This document shows, one piece after another, positions 50,901 through 59,813 of a stretch of 64,000 bases of DNA. The notes beneath the pieces were generated by a model. That model made no database searches and was not told where the DNA came from. It saw nothing but the letters and a program-made list of their open reading frames with translations. Made by a program: the position numbers and the translations under genes. Numbering within the stretch: the first letter of the stretch is position 1; the number at the start of each line of letters is the position of its first letter. Source of the DNA: Dromaius novaehollandiae (taxonomy: Eukaryota > Chordata > Aves > Casuariiformes > Dromaiidae); NCBI RefSeq assembly GCF_036370855.1, contig NC_088099.1, forward strand, positions 23,527,501-23,591,500, given 5' to 3'.

Positions 50901-53900
50901 GTTAGGATGTATGTACAGTTTTATAATATCTCTGCTTGTGTTTCTGTCTCTGAAAATATTTGTGCAATTGAGGATGGGCTTAGGCTTCAGTGTCTGGCTT
51001 TCAGATTGCTCATTCATCCTTCTCTTATCGTGGGCCTCCAGCCCTGCGCTCCCAGGCAAGACTTCGGGGATGCCTATCTCGTGAGCGCAGGAAAGCAGGC
51101 GGAGGAGGAATTCCAGCCTGCTCCTGGCTGATGCATGCTGTGGAGTATTTGTTTGGTTTGTTAATACGTACTTGGTTTGGCATCTTCTCTTGTTTGAGAC
51201 TTGAACCTTTTTACCTATTGAGTAAAAGGTAGACAACTTCAGGCCAAAGCAAACAAAAATGCTGTTTCAGGGTTCTTTGAAATGTTGATGACTCCAAATG
51301 ATACTAGTGGAGCTTCTGCAGTAAAAGATCTTAGGGGTGAGAGGGCAAAAGCGAAGCAAGGAAAGGTACTATTTCTGGGATTGATCTTTTGGAGGCGCTT
51401 CAGTCTAGGTTTAGATTTACTAGTTGTTTTCTTTTAGTGCGTAGAATCTCATTAATAAGCAAATGTATATTTTCAACATACGTTATGGAGCTGTAGGTTT
51501 GTTTATCATGCTGCATATTTCTGTGATTGTTTTAGCTGATGCCAAAAAAGATTGAGTCACACTTAGCTTATGTACAAGGAGTCTTTCCTCTGCTCTGTGT
51601 TGTCTTACTGCTCCTTTGTAACTACCCTTTCAATCTACTCTCTTCAGTTACTAAACCTTCAAAACTGATAGAGGGCTTCAAAGCAGAGATGATCTTACTT
51701 TTTTATAGGGAATTATATGAGTTACTGATCCACAGCTTACACCCATTAAGACTTGTTTAAAAGTCATTTGCTTTTGATAACATGTTATAGCACAGAAATC
51801 AGTGTATATTTTTTTAAAAAGAATTTAACATAGATATTATTCACAATTAATTACTTCGATATCATTTTATGACATAACAGTCATGATATTTATTCCACCC
51901 CCACGCTTATACCAATCCATCTCTCTCTGTGGAGACAAAGCACATGGCACAAAAGTAATAAAAATTATAAGTCCTGCAGTGGAAAGCAAATCTTAAACAA
52001 GCCAAAGCAGACATATTTTTACATATAACCTAAGTTTAAATTGAGTGTAGTGGATTGATCCCTTACTTAGCCTCTAATAAAACAGGATTCAAGGGTATTT
52101 ATATCTAAATAAAGAAATAAAATTAATTTAATTCCCCTTGTCCTTATGTACAACAGTGAGAGAGTAAAACCTTTCTGTTGTAAAGGGAAAGAACATTTAA
52201 ATTGCAGTCTTAAGAGGAATCACTAAGAAAAATGGATATGTTACTGCTTGAGGACTCTCCTTGAGGTAAGTATAGTAGTTTGTAGGCTAGAAGATGAGGC
52301 AGGGTATCAACAGGAAATAGATGTGAAACAATGATATATGGGCCAAAAATTATTTCAGCTGGAACTCCATTGATTTTAGTGATGCTTTGCTAGGGATGAG
52401 TTTAAACCATTACAAAGAAGCGTTGATCTGGCATTTCACAGCCAGGATCATGTTTCTTGTGCTGAATGCCAATGCTCGCTTCTCAAATGTCAGAATTGCT
52501 TAATTACTTTATTTCACCTTTTAATTTTTGAAAGTACTTAAAGTGTTGCCAAGGGGTGTTAGAGTGGAAAGGACAAGCCAGTTTTGTGTTTATTCTGTTA
52601 ACTTCTGTTTGTATTGCCCATGTAATGCCTATGTATACCAGTCATGCCTTGTTCTATGTTAGGTATACCTACATTAGGTATGTATTATACATTAGGCATA
52701 CCATATGTCACAAGCGGATGAGGGGCTTACAGTTGCATACAAGAGGTGCTTGATGTCTAGATCTAATAGACAGGAGGAGCCTAGGAAATCTGGAGGTGCC
52801 CTTGGTCAGAGTGAGAGATAGCATTATCACTGGCTATGGCACTTATTTTCTGCAAACAAGATTGTTTTGACTATGGGTAGCAGTATTTTACCTGCTTTTA
52901 GAAGCTCTTCTGACCTTTGCAAGCAGTTGAGCAAAATAGGAATGTTCATACAAACCACTTTTGTTTCAATGGCACCAAAGGAAAATAACAAGAAATATTA
53001 ACTAACATATTTTAAAATGAATGTGGGATAGATTTATTGAGGGAGATGCAGAGATGGCTGTAGCTCCCTTTCCCCTTTAGCATCACTCAGGATGATGTGT
53101 GCTCACTGTCATATGAGACAATGTCCCTTCTATTCACCCATGGCTATGGGATCCCTGAATATAAGCAGTGATAAATGGTATTTTTAGTCAATGTGAGGAA
53201 AAAAGCCAGAATAGACTGAAATTAAAAATATGTATACTTTGATTTTGTTCTTGAATTTTCAAGTTTTTTTTTGGTTTAGGTGTACTTGCTGTAGCTTTCA
53301 GGTGGTAACAAACAATAGATTTAGGCAGCAGACCCAAATTTAGGCAGTCTTCAAGTCTAGGCAGCTTACTAGTTGGGCGTAGGAACAATTTACTTTTCAG
53401 GCAGTTAAACACAGAAATTCACTCACGCTGATCCAGTTAAACTTAATGACTCAAGATCTTTTTTAGATACCGTAAGTGCTGAGACAGAATTCTAACACAC
53501 ATCTAGCTTCTTCTATTAAGGAGCATTAATTTTTTGGCCGTTCTGTGCAGGTCTTCCATAGCAGTCAGCTATTAGACATTTCTTTATCTCTACTGTTCTC
53601 TTTTTCAGACTCTGTCTTTTAAACTTAAAATGCTGCTGTCCAGTCTGATAGTAGCCTGTATCCATTTTGCATTCATCTTACTTGTAAGTCTATGTCTGTT
53701 CAAGTTACAAAGCAGTAAAGAATAATCTTTTAGGCTCTTAGAAATTAATTCTTTAAGCACTTTAGGACTGGCTTCTGGGATATATAATTTCGATTATTTA
53801 TTTATTTTTAGGAGGAATTTTAGAAGCTCTCAAAAGTCAATTGAAAAGTCGTGTTAAAAAATATTTTAGGGTACCAGGAAAGGGGCTGTGCTGGTTAGCC

Positions 53901-56900
53901 TTAAACATAGCCTTCTCTTCCTCTCATACACCAGAGGCATGTATGTGACTGAAGTAGATTTCAGTGGAGTTGGTCTGTTTTATATTGCCAAAATAGGAAG
54001 AACCATTATAAAGAAACATTATTGTAGTCTACCAGATACAAATTTTGGTTATGATAAACAGGTATTTTTGAATAGCGTGATGTGCATGGAAAGAACAAAC
54101 CAGCAATGATCAGTGCAGTCTCCAACCCTAGTATGTTTTGTGATTGAATCTTCAGTCCCAGATTTTTTACTGGAGTCAAGTTTGTATTTTGCTTGCTAAA
54201 AATATCAGAGGGATTTGATGTGATCTGTGTAGCAGAACAGTACATAAATTTCCTAAAGGCTTGGGGATAGTGTTGTGCTGATACTGCTGTTACACAATGC
54301 GCATAAAGGCACATCTGCCACGTCTCTTTCCCTAGGCCACGGCTCTAGTGCTGCAGGGGCAGACTAACAGCATTTCTTAGCACAGTGCTGCCGTGAAGAA
54401 CCTCCTGGGCAAGGAGACTGTGCAGGGGGACGCATCTGTGAGTGTCCAGTTAGAGTGCCCTCCCTGAGCAAGCCCAGTAACAGAGCCATAGTTGCAGGCT
54501 AGTTTGACTGTTCCCCCCCCGTTGGGTTCACGTCTGTGCACTGGGGCAGAAGAGCTCACGCGGCTCCCACGGGTTTGGTGTCCCTCGGGTGTCACTGAGA
54601 ACCTGGCCTTGTGCTTGGGATTCCTGGATGTCCTGCGATCTGAGCAGAATTAGGCAAGCCCTCAATTCACAGATGTTTTAGCTGTAAACGTAGACAGGAC
54701 CCTAGGATGTGAAGCAACGTACTGTGATACATGAGTGACAGATTTTCATCCTGTTTCACTATTTAATTATAAGACTTCTTTGTTCACAACTAGCTTGCCT
54801 GGTGACAGGAGTGTGAGACTATATTCTTATAGTCTCCCTGACACCGATACTGATAAGGTGGGGCAGGTGCTCTGCCACTCCTTACCATGTTTAATCTTCT
54901 GCCTGTTTCTTTCCTTTGTTGCCTACTGGGATTTCCAGCTGGAAATGTGAGTATTGCGTGGGGAAGATCAGTGCCCTGTCCATTCTCCTTTCATGGAGGC
55001 AGACCCCCTTGACTCCTTCTGTTGGAAAGCACCTGTTCTCTGGCTACTGCTTGCCATGAAGACAGAAGGGTTGCTATTTTTCACACTACAACGCTTTATT
55101 AAATTCTTCAATAAAAAACCCGGTCTATGAGGTGGCAGCTGACCTCTCTCTCCAACTGCCAGCTGTAGGCAGCTTTGAAAAGGGCTCCCAGACCAGCTGC
55201 TGCCAGGAAGGCTTGCAAAGGAGGAGCAGAGAGGAGCTGGAGTTAAGCTTGAATTTTGGATTTTTGGGCATCCCAATTTTCTCCCTAATGAGACTAACTT
55301 TACTCTTGTGACCTCTTCCTGCCCCTTTCCTTGGCAGATAAAAAGAAATCTCTCTACCTGCCCCCAACTTTTGGGGGGAAAAACACAAGGCAGAGGAAAA
55401 TGAATGATTGCTTTGGCATGGAGTTCTCCCGTTCATTTTGCAGTCCCCTTTCTGCTCTAAGATTTCTTTGGCTTCAGTAGAGTAGTATTTCTTTCAATTA
55501 ATTAAATTTAAATAGACCGTGTGATATTTAGAATTGGAAGTGGGCATGCTACATTGTGGAAATGTGAAACATAAGGCAGCATTGCCTGGACTGTAAATTT
55601 CTGAACCAAATCAGGACTAGAGAATTCAGCTAAGAACCTTTCTGTTGAGACTTTGGGAACGTGTAACTCATTTCTGTAATTTGACCTTTGGGAGGGGCAA
55701 GTTTGTCTGCCTGAATTTAACTATTTGTATTAGTTGTACACAGATTGATCATTTCATCTTGATGCTGTGCTTACAGAGCTATAATTGTAAGTGAATGCAT
55801 ACAGCATTGGTAGCTTTGGAAAGAAATGCATGTGGTTCTTTTGCAGGTAATAAAATGGAAAATCCAATTTGCAGTTGCAAAATAAGCCTCTGAGTGATGC
55901 ATGATCTTCATAGCAGCATGGGTCAGAGAGTTACTGCTAATCACAAAGCTAGCTCGCTTCCCTAGCGGCCAGTGCCTTAAAACCGAATAGTGAACAGTGT
56001 GTGTCTGTGTCTTGAGCCAGCCAGCGTAGATTTAGACACACCAGTTTCTAGCTTATTAGGTCCTTTTTGTCACAGTACTTAATCCTGCTTTCTGATCCTT
56101 GTTAGAACACCAGGGCTGCAGAGTCCTTTATTAAAGGAGATGGGTGTGAGGCTCCTAACGAGACGCACTGGAGCGTGAGGCAGCAAGGGCAATTGCTGCC
56201 TGACTGGCAGAGGGGTGAAATGCTTCCTGCATGTTGTTGTTGAAAAAGAACAGGCCTCAGACAGCTGACAGATGAGCTTGCTGAGGTAATGGTAACTTGT
56301 TGATAGGCCAATATGAGATGCATGACATCTTTCTGCACAATATAATGGTCTTGCTTTACTCTAATTGTGTTAACCCTTTTTACAGAGAGAAACATATTAA
56401 GGATTAACTGTAAGGCAGAGCTTGGGGAAACGTAACTGAAATGGCCAGAAAGCAAATGCCTTGCAGAAGCTTCTGTAGCATACATATGTGTTTATGCTAC
56501 TACACAAATGCCTTTAATTTGAAAAACAAGCACATCAGATTGATTTAAGACTTCTCTACTAGCTTGACTGAGTCAGGCTTCCAAACCTTGTATTTTTTTT
56601 TTGTTTTGCTTCCCATGTTTATCTCTGAGGATTTTTTAATATTTGTTGCTTGTTGTGAGGGGAGGTCTGGGGCTCTCTACGTCATAAAATTCAAAAAAAA
56701 TAAATTTAAAATGGTAGCACAGGTATCTTATTTTGAATTAGACAAATTGGATAATTATTTAAATATCTAGGACATTTGAACGGCCATGCCTTGCTGGAAT
56801 TTAGCCTGTCATATCCATAGACGGAATGAATTTCAGCAGAACTTGTACTGTTTTATTTTTGGTTGGTAAGCTTAAAAGAAAAAAGAAAAAAGCTCTTAAT

Positions 56901-57461
56901 ATGTCTCTCAAGTCTTCTTATCACCAGAATAGATAAAACTGGCATGTCGCAAGAATGATCAAGAAGCCCCAAACTCTAATTCAGTTGTTCTGTTGGTGCT
57001 GAGTGAATCTACTCCCCTGCAGATGGACAGCCCAACACCTATGCACTACTAAGCCCTGCTTAGAACTAATTGGATGAGTAAATACTATATGCAGCAGGCC
57101 AAATTCAATCCTGCTGTGCAGTATGTAGTACCACTGACATGAATAGGGTGGAACTTGGCTCTGTATCCATCATGATGGGAACTACTGTGTCCTCCTCTTC
57201 CGCTCCATTAAGCCTAGAATATTTGCTTTGATTATGGTTGTACTCTTTGGAAGGAATGAAAGGTTTGTTATTCACTGCAAGATACTTCCTTACATTTTTC
57301 ATATGTATTTTTGTTTAATCCCTTTCAGGTAATTTGGATTTGACTGGTCAAAAGCAAGTCTTCAAAGCAGAAAACAATCCTTGGGTTACCCCTATTGCTG
57401 ACCAGTTCCAGCTGGGAGTATCGCATGTTTTTGAATATATTCGTTCAGAAACATACAAATA
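11014..57461 (+). CDS. RSU1: Ras suppressor protein 1, multi-exon CDS (3' end missing)
   Basis: The coding segments are 11014-11122, 21774-21824, 36703-36823, 41795-41913, 43438-43520, 43790-43904 and 57329-57461. They total 731 bases, which is 243 codons plus two bases of codon 244. All borders are GT-AG and all phases join cleanly. The product has a short charged N-terminal cap (residues 1-36), then seven 23-residue-type leucine-rich repeats over about residues 40-200, with N-x-L/I-x-x-L-P signatures at N50, N73, N96, N119, N144, N167 and N190, and then the C-terminal cap (201-243). The order matches the 277-residue vertebrate RSU1 as I know it, leaving about 34 lysine-rich residues for the unseen last exon. 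RSU1 is a cytoplasmic adaptor that binds the LIM5 domain of PINCH1 in the ILK-PINCH-parvin complex at focal adhesions. It dampens Ras transformation and modulates Rac and JNK signalling. No stop, frameshift or missing repeat is seen, so the gene appears intact. Confidence 0.95.
11564..11583 (+). repeat. Homopolymer C20 tract
   Basis: Twenty uninterrupted C bases at the 3' edge of the CpG island in intron 2. Such runs are unstable in copying and often misread, so the exact length is uncertain. The tract could form i-motif or G4 structure. Confidence 0.9.
14365..14411 (-). repeat. T-rich tract (interrupted by single G)
   Basis: Runs of T broken by single G bases, ending in an A run. It could be the reversed poly(A) tail of a retroposed sequence, but I see no recognisable body next to it. 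Confidence 0.6.
15440..15520 (+). mobile_element. Possible tRNA-derived SINE head
   Basis: TTAGCCTGATGGTTAGGGCA resembles the box-A region of tRNA-derived SINEs (…CTAGTGGTTAGGGCA…), and GGACTTTAAGGAGTC follows at about the right distance. No clear box B or body follows, so confidence is low. Confidence 0.3.
15972..16028 (+). repeat. Pyrimidine (T/C) tract
   Basis: About 55 bases of T with scattered C and one G, ending in a pure T run. It is not followed by an AG that opens a useful exon. Confidence 0.6.
21623..21644 (+). repeat. Homopolymer T22 tract
   Basis: Twenty-two T bases about 130 bases upstream of the RSU1 exon 3 acceptor. It is too far away to be that exon's polypyrimidine tract. 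Confidence 0.85.
21774..21824 (+). CDS. RSU1: RSU1 exon 3 (residues 37-53)
   Basis: This is a 51-nt micro-sized exon between TTCTTCACCTACAG and GTAAGT. It completes codon 37 as Phe and encodes [16 protein letters not shown], the first leucine-rich repeat. It ends with one base of codon 54. Loss of this exon would keep the frame (51 = 17 codons) but remove most of repeat 1. Confidence 0.93.
22051..22094 (+). repeat. 22-bp tandem duplication
   Basis: Two adjacent copies of a unit starting ATGGAATAAG and containing TCTGTAAG, with a few mismatches. Confidence 0.6.
27417..27560 (-). mobile_element. Possible LINE ORF2 C-terminal relic
   Basis: A minus-strand frame contains the peptide [12 protein letters not shown] about 12 residues after L-T-F. 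This resembles the 'P-x-LWNSLP' motif near the C-terminus of L2- and CR1-group LINE reverse transcriptases. Only this short piece is recognisable. Confidence 0.25.
27980..28111 (+). repeat. 66-bp tandem duplication, two copies
   Basis: Copies at 27980-28045 and 28046-28111 differ at only two positions, both near the end of the unit. The near-identity indicates a recent event. Each copy contains CATTGCACTG and TAAGTATAAATAA. Confidence 0.95.
29115..29255 (+). promoter_or_regulatory. Intronic CpG-rich islet
   Basis: About ten CpG dinucleotides lie within roughly 140 bases of otherwise CpG-poor intron. It contains mixed GCGCG and ACGTG-type motifs. It could be an intronic regulatory element, an alternative promoter or a young insertion. 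No function can be read directly. Confidence 0.35.
32400..32545 (+). mobile_element. Ancient amniote interspersed repeat (family not named)
   Basis: AAAAGGTCTGTCTAACCCAA, then ATCTCTTCCCCAACAGAGG, then CTTCTAGGAGAGAGTAAGCA, then a TAGCTTCCAGTTCTG block follows the same order as a repeat very common in turtles and crocodilians (…AAAGGTCCATCTAGCCCAGTATCCTGTCTTC…CAGTGGCCA…AGCTTCTGG…). The copy is heavily diverged. Recognition is from recall, so the family is left open. Confidence 0.5.
32841..32869 (+). repeat. (TTTC)n microsatellite
   Basis: About seven perfect tetranucleotide units in intron 3. Likely length-polymorphic. Confidence 0.9.
36703..36823 (+). CDS. RSU1: RSU1 exon 4 (residues 54-93)
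   Basis: The exon follows ACTTTTTCACAG and completes codon 54 as Thr. It encodes the end of repeat 1, all of repeat 2 ([13 protein letters not shown]) and the start of repeat 3, ending with two bases of Gly94. The donor GTGCGT is weaker than the others because +3 is G and +4 is C. That may make this exon more dependent on enhancers. Confidence 0.94.
36824..41794 (+). other. RSU1: RSU1 intron 4 (4,971 nt, phase 2)
   Basis: The intron runs from GTGCGT to CTTCACTTGCAG. It is AT-rich with only short open frames. Small duplications sit at 41259-41346. I see no coding exon or clear transposon. Confidence 0.75.
41259..41346 (+). repeat. Short local duplications (18-bp and 22-bp periods)
   Basis: CCTAATGATAAAAATTTG at 41259-41276 is repeated at 41277-41294 with one mismatch. 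TGAGCAACATA at 41314-41324 recurs at 41336-41346. Both look like replication-slippage duplications. Confidence 0.75.
41795..41913 (+). CDS. RSU1: RSU1 exon 5 (residues 94-133)
   Basis: The exon completes Gly94 and encodes repeats 3 and 4 (MNRLNTLP and [15 protein letters not shown]), ending with one base of codon 134. Repeat 4 contains the extra residues before S-L-P that are also present in other RSU1 proteins. The donor is GTAAGA, followed ten bases later by a pure T tract. Confidence 0.94.
41914..43437 (+). other. RSU1: RSU1 intron 5 (1,524 nt, phase 1)
   Basis: The intron runs from GTAAGA to ATTTAATTTGCAG. Apart from the T29 tract I see nothing functional in it. Confidence 0.8.
41924..41952 (+). 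repeat. Homopolymer T29 tract next to exon 5 donor
   Basis: Twenty-nine T bases start ten bases after the exon 5 / intron 5 border. U-rich sequence just after a donor is where TIA1/TIAL1 bind and strengthen U1 recruitment, so length changes here could affect exon 5 use. Homopolymer length is prone to sequencing error. Confidence 0.85.
43438..43520 (+). CDS. RSU1: RSU1 exon 6 (residues 134-161)
   Basis: The exon completes Thr134 and encodes repeat 5 ([12 protein letters not shown]) and the spacer to repeat 6. It ends exactly at codon 161, so the junction is phase 0. The donor is GTAAGT. Confidence 0.95.
43521..43789 (+). other. RSU1: RSU1 intron 6 (269 nt, phase 0)
   Basis: This is the shortest intron outside the CpG island, with a TATATTCTCTCTTAG acceptor. 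Exons 6 and 7 may be recognised across it by intron definition. Confidence 0.85.
43790..43904 (+). CDS. RSU1: RSU1 exon 7 (residues 162-199)
   Basis: The exon opens with a whole codon and encodes repeat 6 ([12 protein letters not shown]) and repeat 7 ([12 protein letters not shown]). It ends with one base of Gly200, before a GTAAGA donor. Confidence 0.95.
45855..46072 (+). mobile_element. Decayed tRNA-derived (MIR/CORE-SINE-like) SINE, near full length
   Basis: The blocks occur in the expected order: AGAACACTGGACTAGGCTTT resembles the head '…GGATAGAACACTGGACTGGG', AAAAGTCACTTCATCTCTGC resembles 'GCAAGTCACTTAACCTCTCTG', then CTGCAAACTAGGGACAAT resembles 'CTGTAAAATGGGGATAAT', and CAACCACAAATAAAAGG resembles the '…GATGAAAAGCGCTATATAAG' tail. 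It is the best preserved SINE in the window, but still old. Confidence 0.55.
47990..48135 (+). other. CpG-enriched patch in intron 7
   Basis: About seven CpG sites in 145 bases (for example TTTCACGAAAGG and TTCGGGTGAACGCC) in an AT-rich, CpG-poor setting. It overlaps an 87-codon open frame with no recognisable motif. Confidence 0.3.
50505..50765 (+). mobile_element. Ancient LINE (CR1/L3-like) 3' relic
   Basis: AAGAGTAAGAGGAGACTTAG, then ACTATCTCCATGAGAGG, then CAAAATGGAAGAAATAAAGA, TTTTAACAAGGTGAGGATTC, and finally a GGTAGTGTTTGCATCTCCTG block follow the order of a CR1/L3-group 3' end found in turtles (…GACTTGATCACAGTCTATAAGTA…, …GTTGTGGTGGATTCTCCATC…). It is strongly diverged and non-functional. 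Confidence 0.5.
51025..51120 (+). other. CpG-enriched patch in intron 7
   Basis: At least six CpG sites in about 95 bases (CTGCGCTCCC, CTTCGGGGATG, CTCGTGAGCGCAGG, GGCGGAGG). Stop codons are scarce on both strands across it, so overlapping open frames arise without evidence of coding. Confidence 0.3.
52341..52406 (+). mobile_element. Palindromic amniote repeat relic (MITE-like)
   Basis: GGCCAAAAATTATTTCAGC, AACTCCATTGATTTTAGTG and CTAGGGATGAGTTTA match in order a common amniote palindromic repeat (GGCCAAATTC…AACTCCATTGACTTCAATGGAGTTA…GGGATGAATTTGGCC). It is the same type as the relic at 57098. Confidence 0.5.
54105..54150 (+). mobile_element. Possible degraded CR1 3' tail
   Basis: CAGTCTCCAACCCTAGTATG followed by TTTGTGATTGAATC resembles the CR1 end (CCTTCCAACCC…ATTCTGTGATTCTA). 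Short and diverged. Confidence 0.3.
54300..54620 (+). promoter_or_regulatory. Intronic GC- and CpG-rich islet
   Basis: The segment is much more GC-rich than the surrounding intron and holds about a dozen CpG sites, including CTCACGCGGCTCCCACGGG. It contains a short C run at about 54513-54520. It could be a small CpG island acting as an enhancer or alternative promoter. There is no sign of a coding exon. Confidence 0.4.
57098..57159 (+). mobile_element. Palindromic amniote repeat relic (MITE-like)
   Basis: The terminal arm GCCAAATTC at 57098-57106 is matched by GAACTTGGC at 57151-57159 (one mismatch to a perfect inverted repeat). Between them lies an ACCACTGACATGAAT core like 'TCCATTGACTTCAATGG'. 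It ends 169 bases upstream of exon 8. Confidence 0.5.
57329..57461 (+). CDS. RSU1: RSU1 exon 8 (residues 200-243)
   Basis: The exon completes Gly200 and encodes the C-terminal cap after the repeats ([19 protein letters not shown], then the helical [18 protein letters not shown]). The border falls after two bases of codon 244, before GTAAGT. Read without splicing, the next codon would be a TAG formed across the junction, which confirms that the real frame continues in a later exon. Confidence 0.95.
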
Positions 57462-59757
57462 GTAAGTATTGCATGTCACTATTCTATCCTGTAAGGTTTT
57501 TTTTTTCCCCTTTTCTCTCTTGTGCTGTGTTTGAAAGTGTAATCAGTTATATCCTTTGTTCGTAATGTATGCAGTAGCTTGGTATTCAGGGCAAACATGC
57601 AAAGCTATAAATTCAGAAATTTTGCTAACAGGTAAACAAGTATGATTTAGACATGTTAGGAAAGCACAAAGATTGTGTGACGTTGCCCTGCATTTTTTGT
57701 GCATTTCCTAAGGGTTGTTAAGTAACTTGAGAGGTGTAAAGCAAGAATTGATAAGCCTCTGAGAAGTATTGATTTTAAGTATATGCAGTAAGGTTTTATA
57801 GATTGAAATAGGCATTTGGTAAGAATGTTTTTGCTTTGGGGGTGTTATGTTTTGAAAGAAGGTGTCCCTGATTGGTTTGGACTGGTTTACAGAAGTTTAT
57901 CACCCTGGTAAATGAAATTTGGGTACTTGTGCTTTCTTAAACAGTGTTACTGGATGAAAATAGACCTCATGCTGGGGCTTCTCCATTTTCATTCAAAATG
58001 CTGTGTATAAATGCTAAGCATTTGTTTAGGACAGAATGTCTTTAATGGTTCACTGAATTGAAATATTTCTTCTCACTAAAAATTTCCATGTTATTAATCC
58101 ATGGTAAAACTATAGATGGGAAGTTATTTTTCTGTTTCTGACAACTAATGTTGCTGTCTTTTTAGAAGCCATAAATAGTACGACTTCTAGGTTGGAAAGT
58201 TAGTTTTTGCATTTCCTCTTAATTTAAAAAGTTACTTTAATAATTTTGAAGTGTCTCTGACAATTTTTAGTATAATAGCTGTCTGAACTTAATTACCAAA
58301 AGAGAGTATTTATAGATGTAGATTTGGGCTTCCAATTATGTAACTGACATGTACGTTTCTGTATAAAACTGTAAATCATTCAGCAGTGGCTTTTGCAGGC
58401 TGTTCCTCATTTACACAATTTAAGCTGAAAAGGTTCACAGATGCAAGTGCGATTACAAAAAATTTGTGTTTCGGTGACCTCAACTTTGTGCAGTAATACA
58501 CTGTTTTTGAGGCAGATTTATCCATGGATTTAAGTAGGCTATAACGCCCTTCGTCCATTAGTGTTTTGTGTTGCAGACGTGGTTCAGGGGAGTAGCTCTC
58601 TTTCTCCTTTGACCATCCCTCCCTCACGGTCCATGTTGCAGCTGCATTTAGCCTTCCCATTAACGTGCAGTAGCTTCTTGTTGGCAGTTTGTATTTCTGT
58701 GTGCTGAGCAGGGTAGCTTGGGGACCCTCGTGCAGCTCTCACAGGGACAGCTCTGGGCTTTCTGACGATAGCAATGAAGTTTCAAGGACTGAAGTAAAGT
58801 TTTGCTTAGTTCCTGTATGTAGAAAAACTAAATGGATGAGAATTTCTGCAGACCTATACTCAGACTTTTGAGGGCTATTGTTATGTATCTATAATTAAAA
58901 AAAGATAATAATTTTATAACTGTGGAGTATTAAACTGTTCTGGCAGCCTCTTTTGTGCATCCAAAATTAAGATAAAAGATTTTGTAATTCATCACCTTGC
59001 CTTAACTATTGTTCTTTGTTTTAAATTAGCCGTATTATGTTTGCTGTCTTGTTCTTTGCTGAGGCGTGACACAGTGTCTGGCTGGCTAATGGGCTGATTT
59101 TGATCTTGTCCACAGTAAATATTTAAAGCCCATATAGTTAACAGTGTAAGCAAAATCAGACTCTAGTCATTAATTGGAAAAATAAATGGAGCCAAAGAAG
59201 TATTCATTTAGAATTTTACGTTTGATCTTAGAAGGTTATTCGGTTAAAACGTCATTAGTTTCAAAGACTAGTGATGAAGCTAAGTGCATGCAGATGTAAA
59301 TAACAAGAGAAGATTTTTGTTTGTTTGTTTTTTAGCATATAACCATACTATATTTAGACTATAAAGTAAAAATATCGGTATACTATTGTTAGAATCCCAG
59401 TAGCGATTGCTTTTGATTCTTGATTGTACTAGTTTCACATACACTATAAAGAGAGTTTGTGGATTTTTCTATTGGAAAAGATTCTGCTTTTTTCTTTTTG
59501 TTTCCAGTTTCATTTAGATATGTGATCTGAGAATTACTTGGATGTCACCTGCTTCAAACATTTTGCTGTTTGCATTTGATTTTAGGTGTTATAAGAAATA
59601 GCATAATCTGGTTAACAGGTCAAGTAGCATTATTGTGCACTAAAGCAAACAAGCTGTGAATGCAAAAGAAATGAAAATAATTTTTTTGTGAAGAAATTTT
59701 GATCTTTTCCCTCTAACAACTTCACTATTTACTACTTCAACTGCTTTTTTCTTTCAG

Positions 59758-59813
59758 AGACTATCTCCAGATACTGTATCTGTTTTTCATTAACCGAATC
59801 ACCAAGTTGAGAT
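59758..59813 (+). other. Candidate cryptic/poison exon in RSU1 intron 8
   Basis: Fifty-six bases lie between a strong acceptor (CTGCTTTTTTCTTTCAG) and a strong donor (GAT then GTGAGT). Joined to exon 8, codon 244 becomes TAA at once, so inclusion would end the protein after Lys243 and drop the C-terminal tail. No transcript evidence is available here. Confidence 0.3.

Larger units (their letters stand above)
43905..57328 (+). other. RSU1: RSU1 intron 7 (13,424 nt, phase 1)
   Basis: The intron runs from GTAAGA to TAATCCCTTTCAG. It holds decayed SINE, LINE and palindromic repeat relics (45855, 50505, 52341, 54105, 57098) and three CpG-rich patches (47990, 51025, 54320). I saw no additional coding exon. 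Confidence 0.75.

Noticed and set aside
50892..51236. 114-codon minus-strand open frame opposite a CpG patch
   Set aside because: Overlaps open frames on the other strand across the same CpG-rich patch. No motif and no splice context.
52657..52705. Apparent TA-rich minisatellite built on ATTAGGTATAC-like units
   Set aside because: Units are too irregular and too few to distinguish from chance local similarity.
57459..57463. TAG directly after the exon 8 AAA codon as the RSU1 stop
   Set aside because: It overlaps a perfect GTAAGT donor, and the protein would be about 34 residues short of the known family length.
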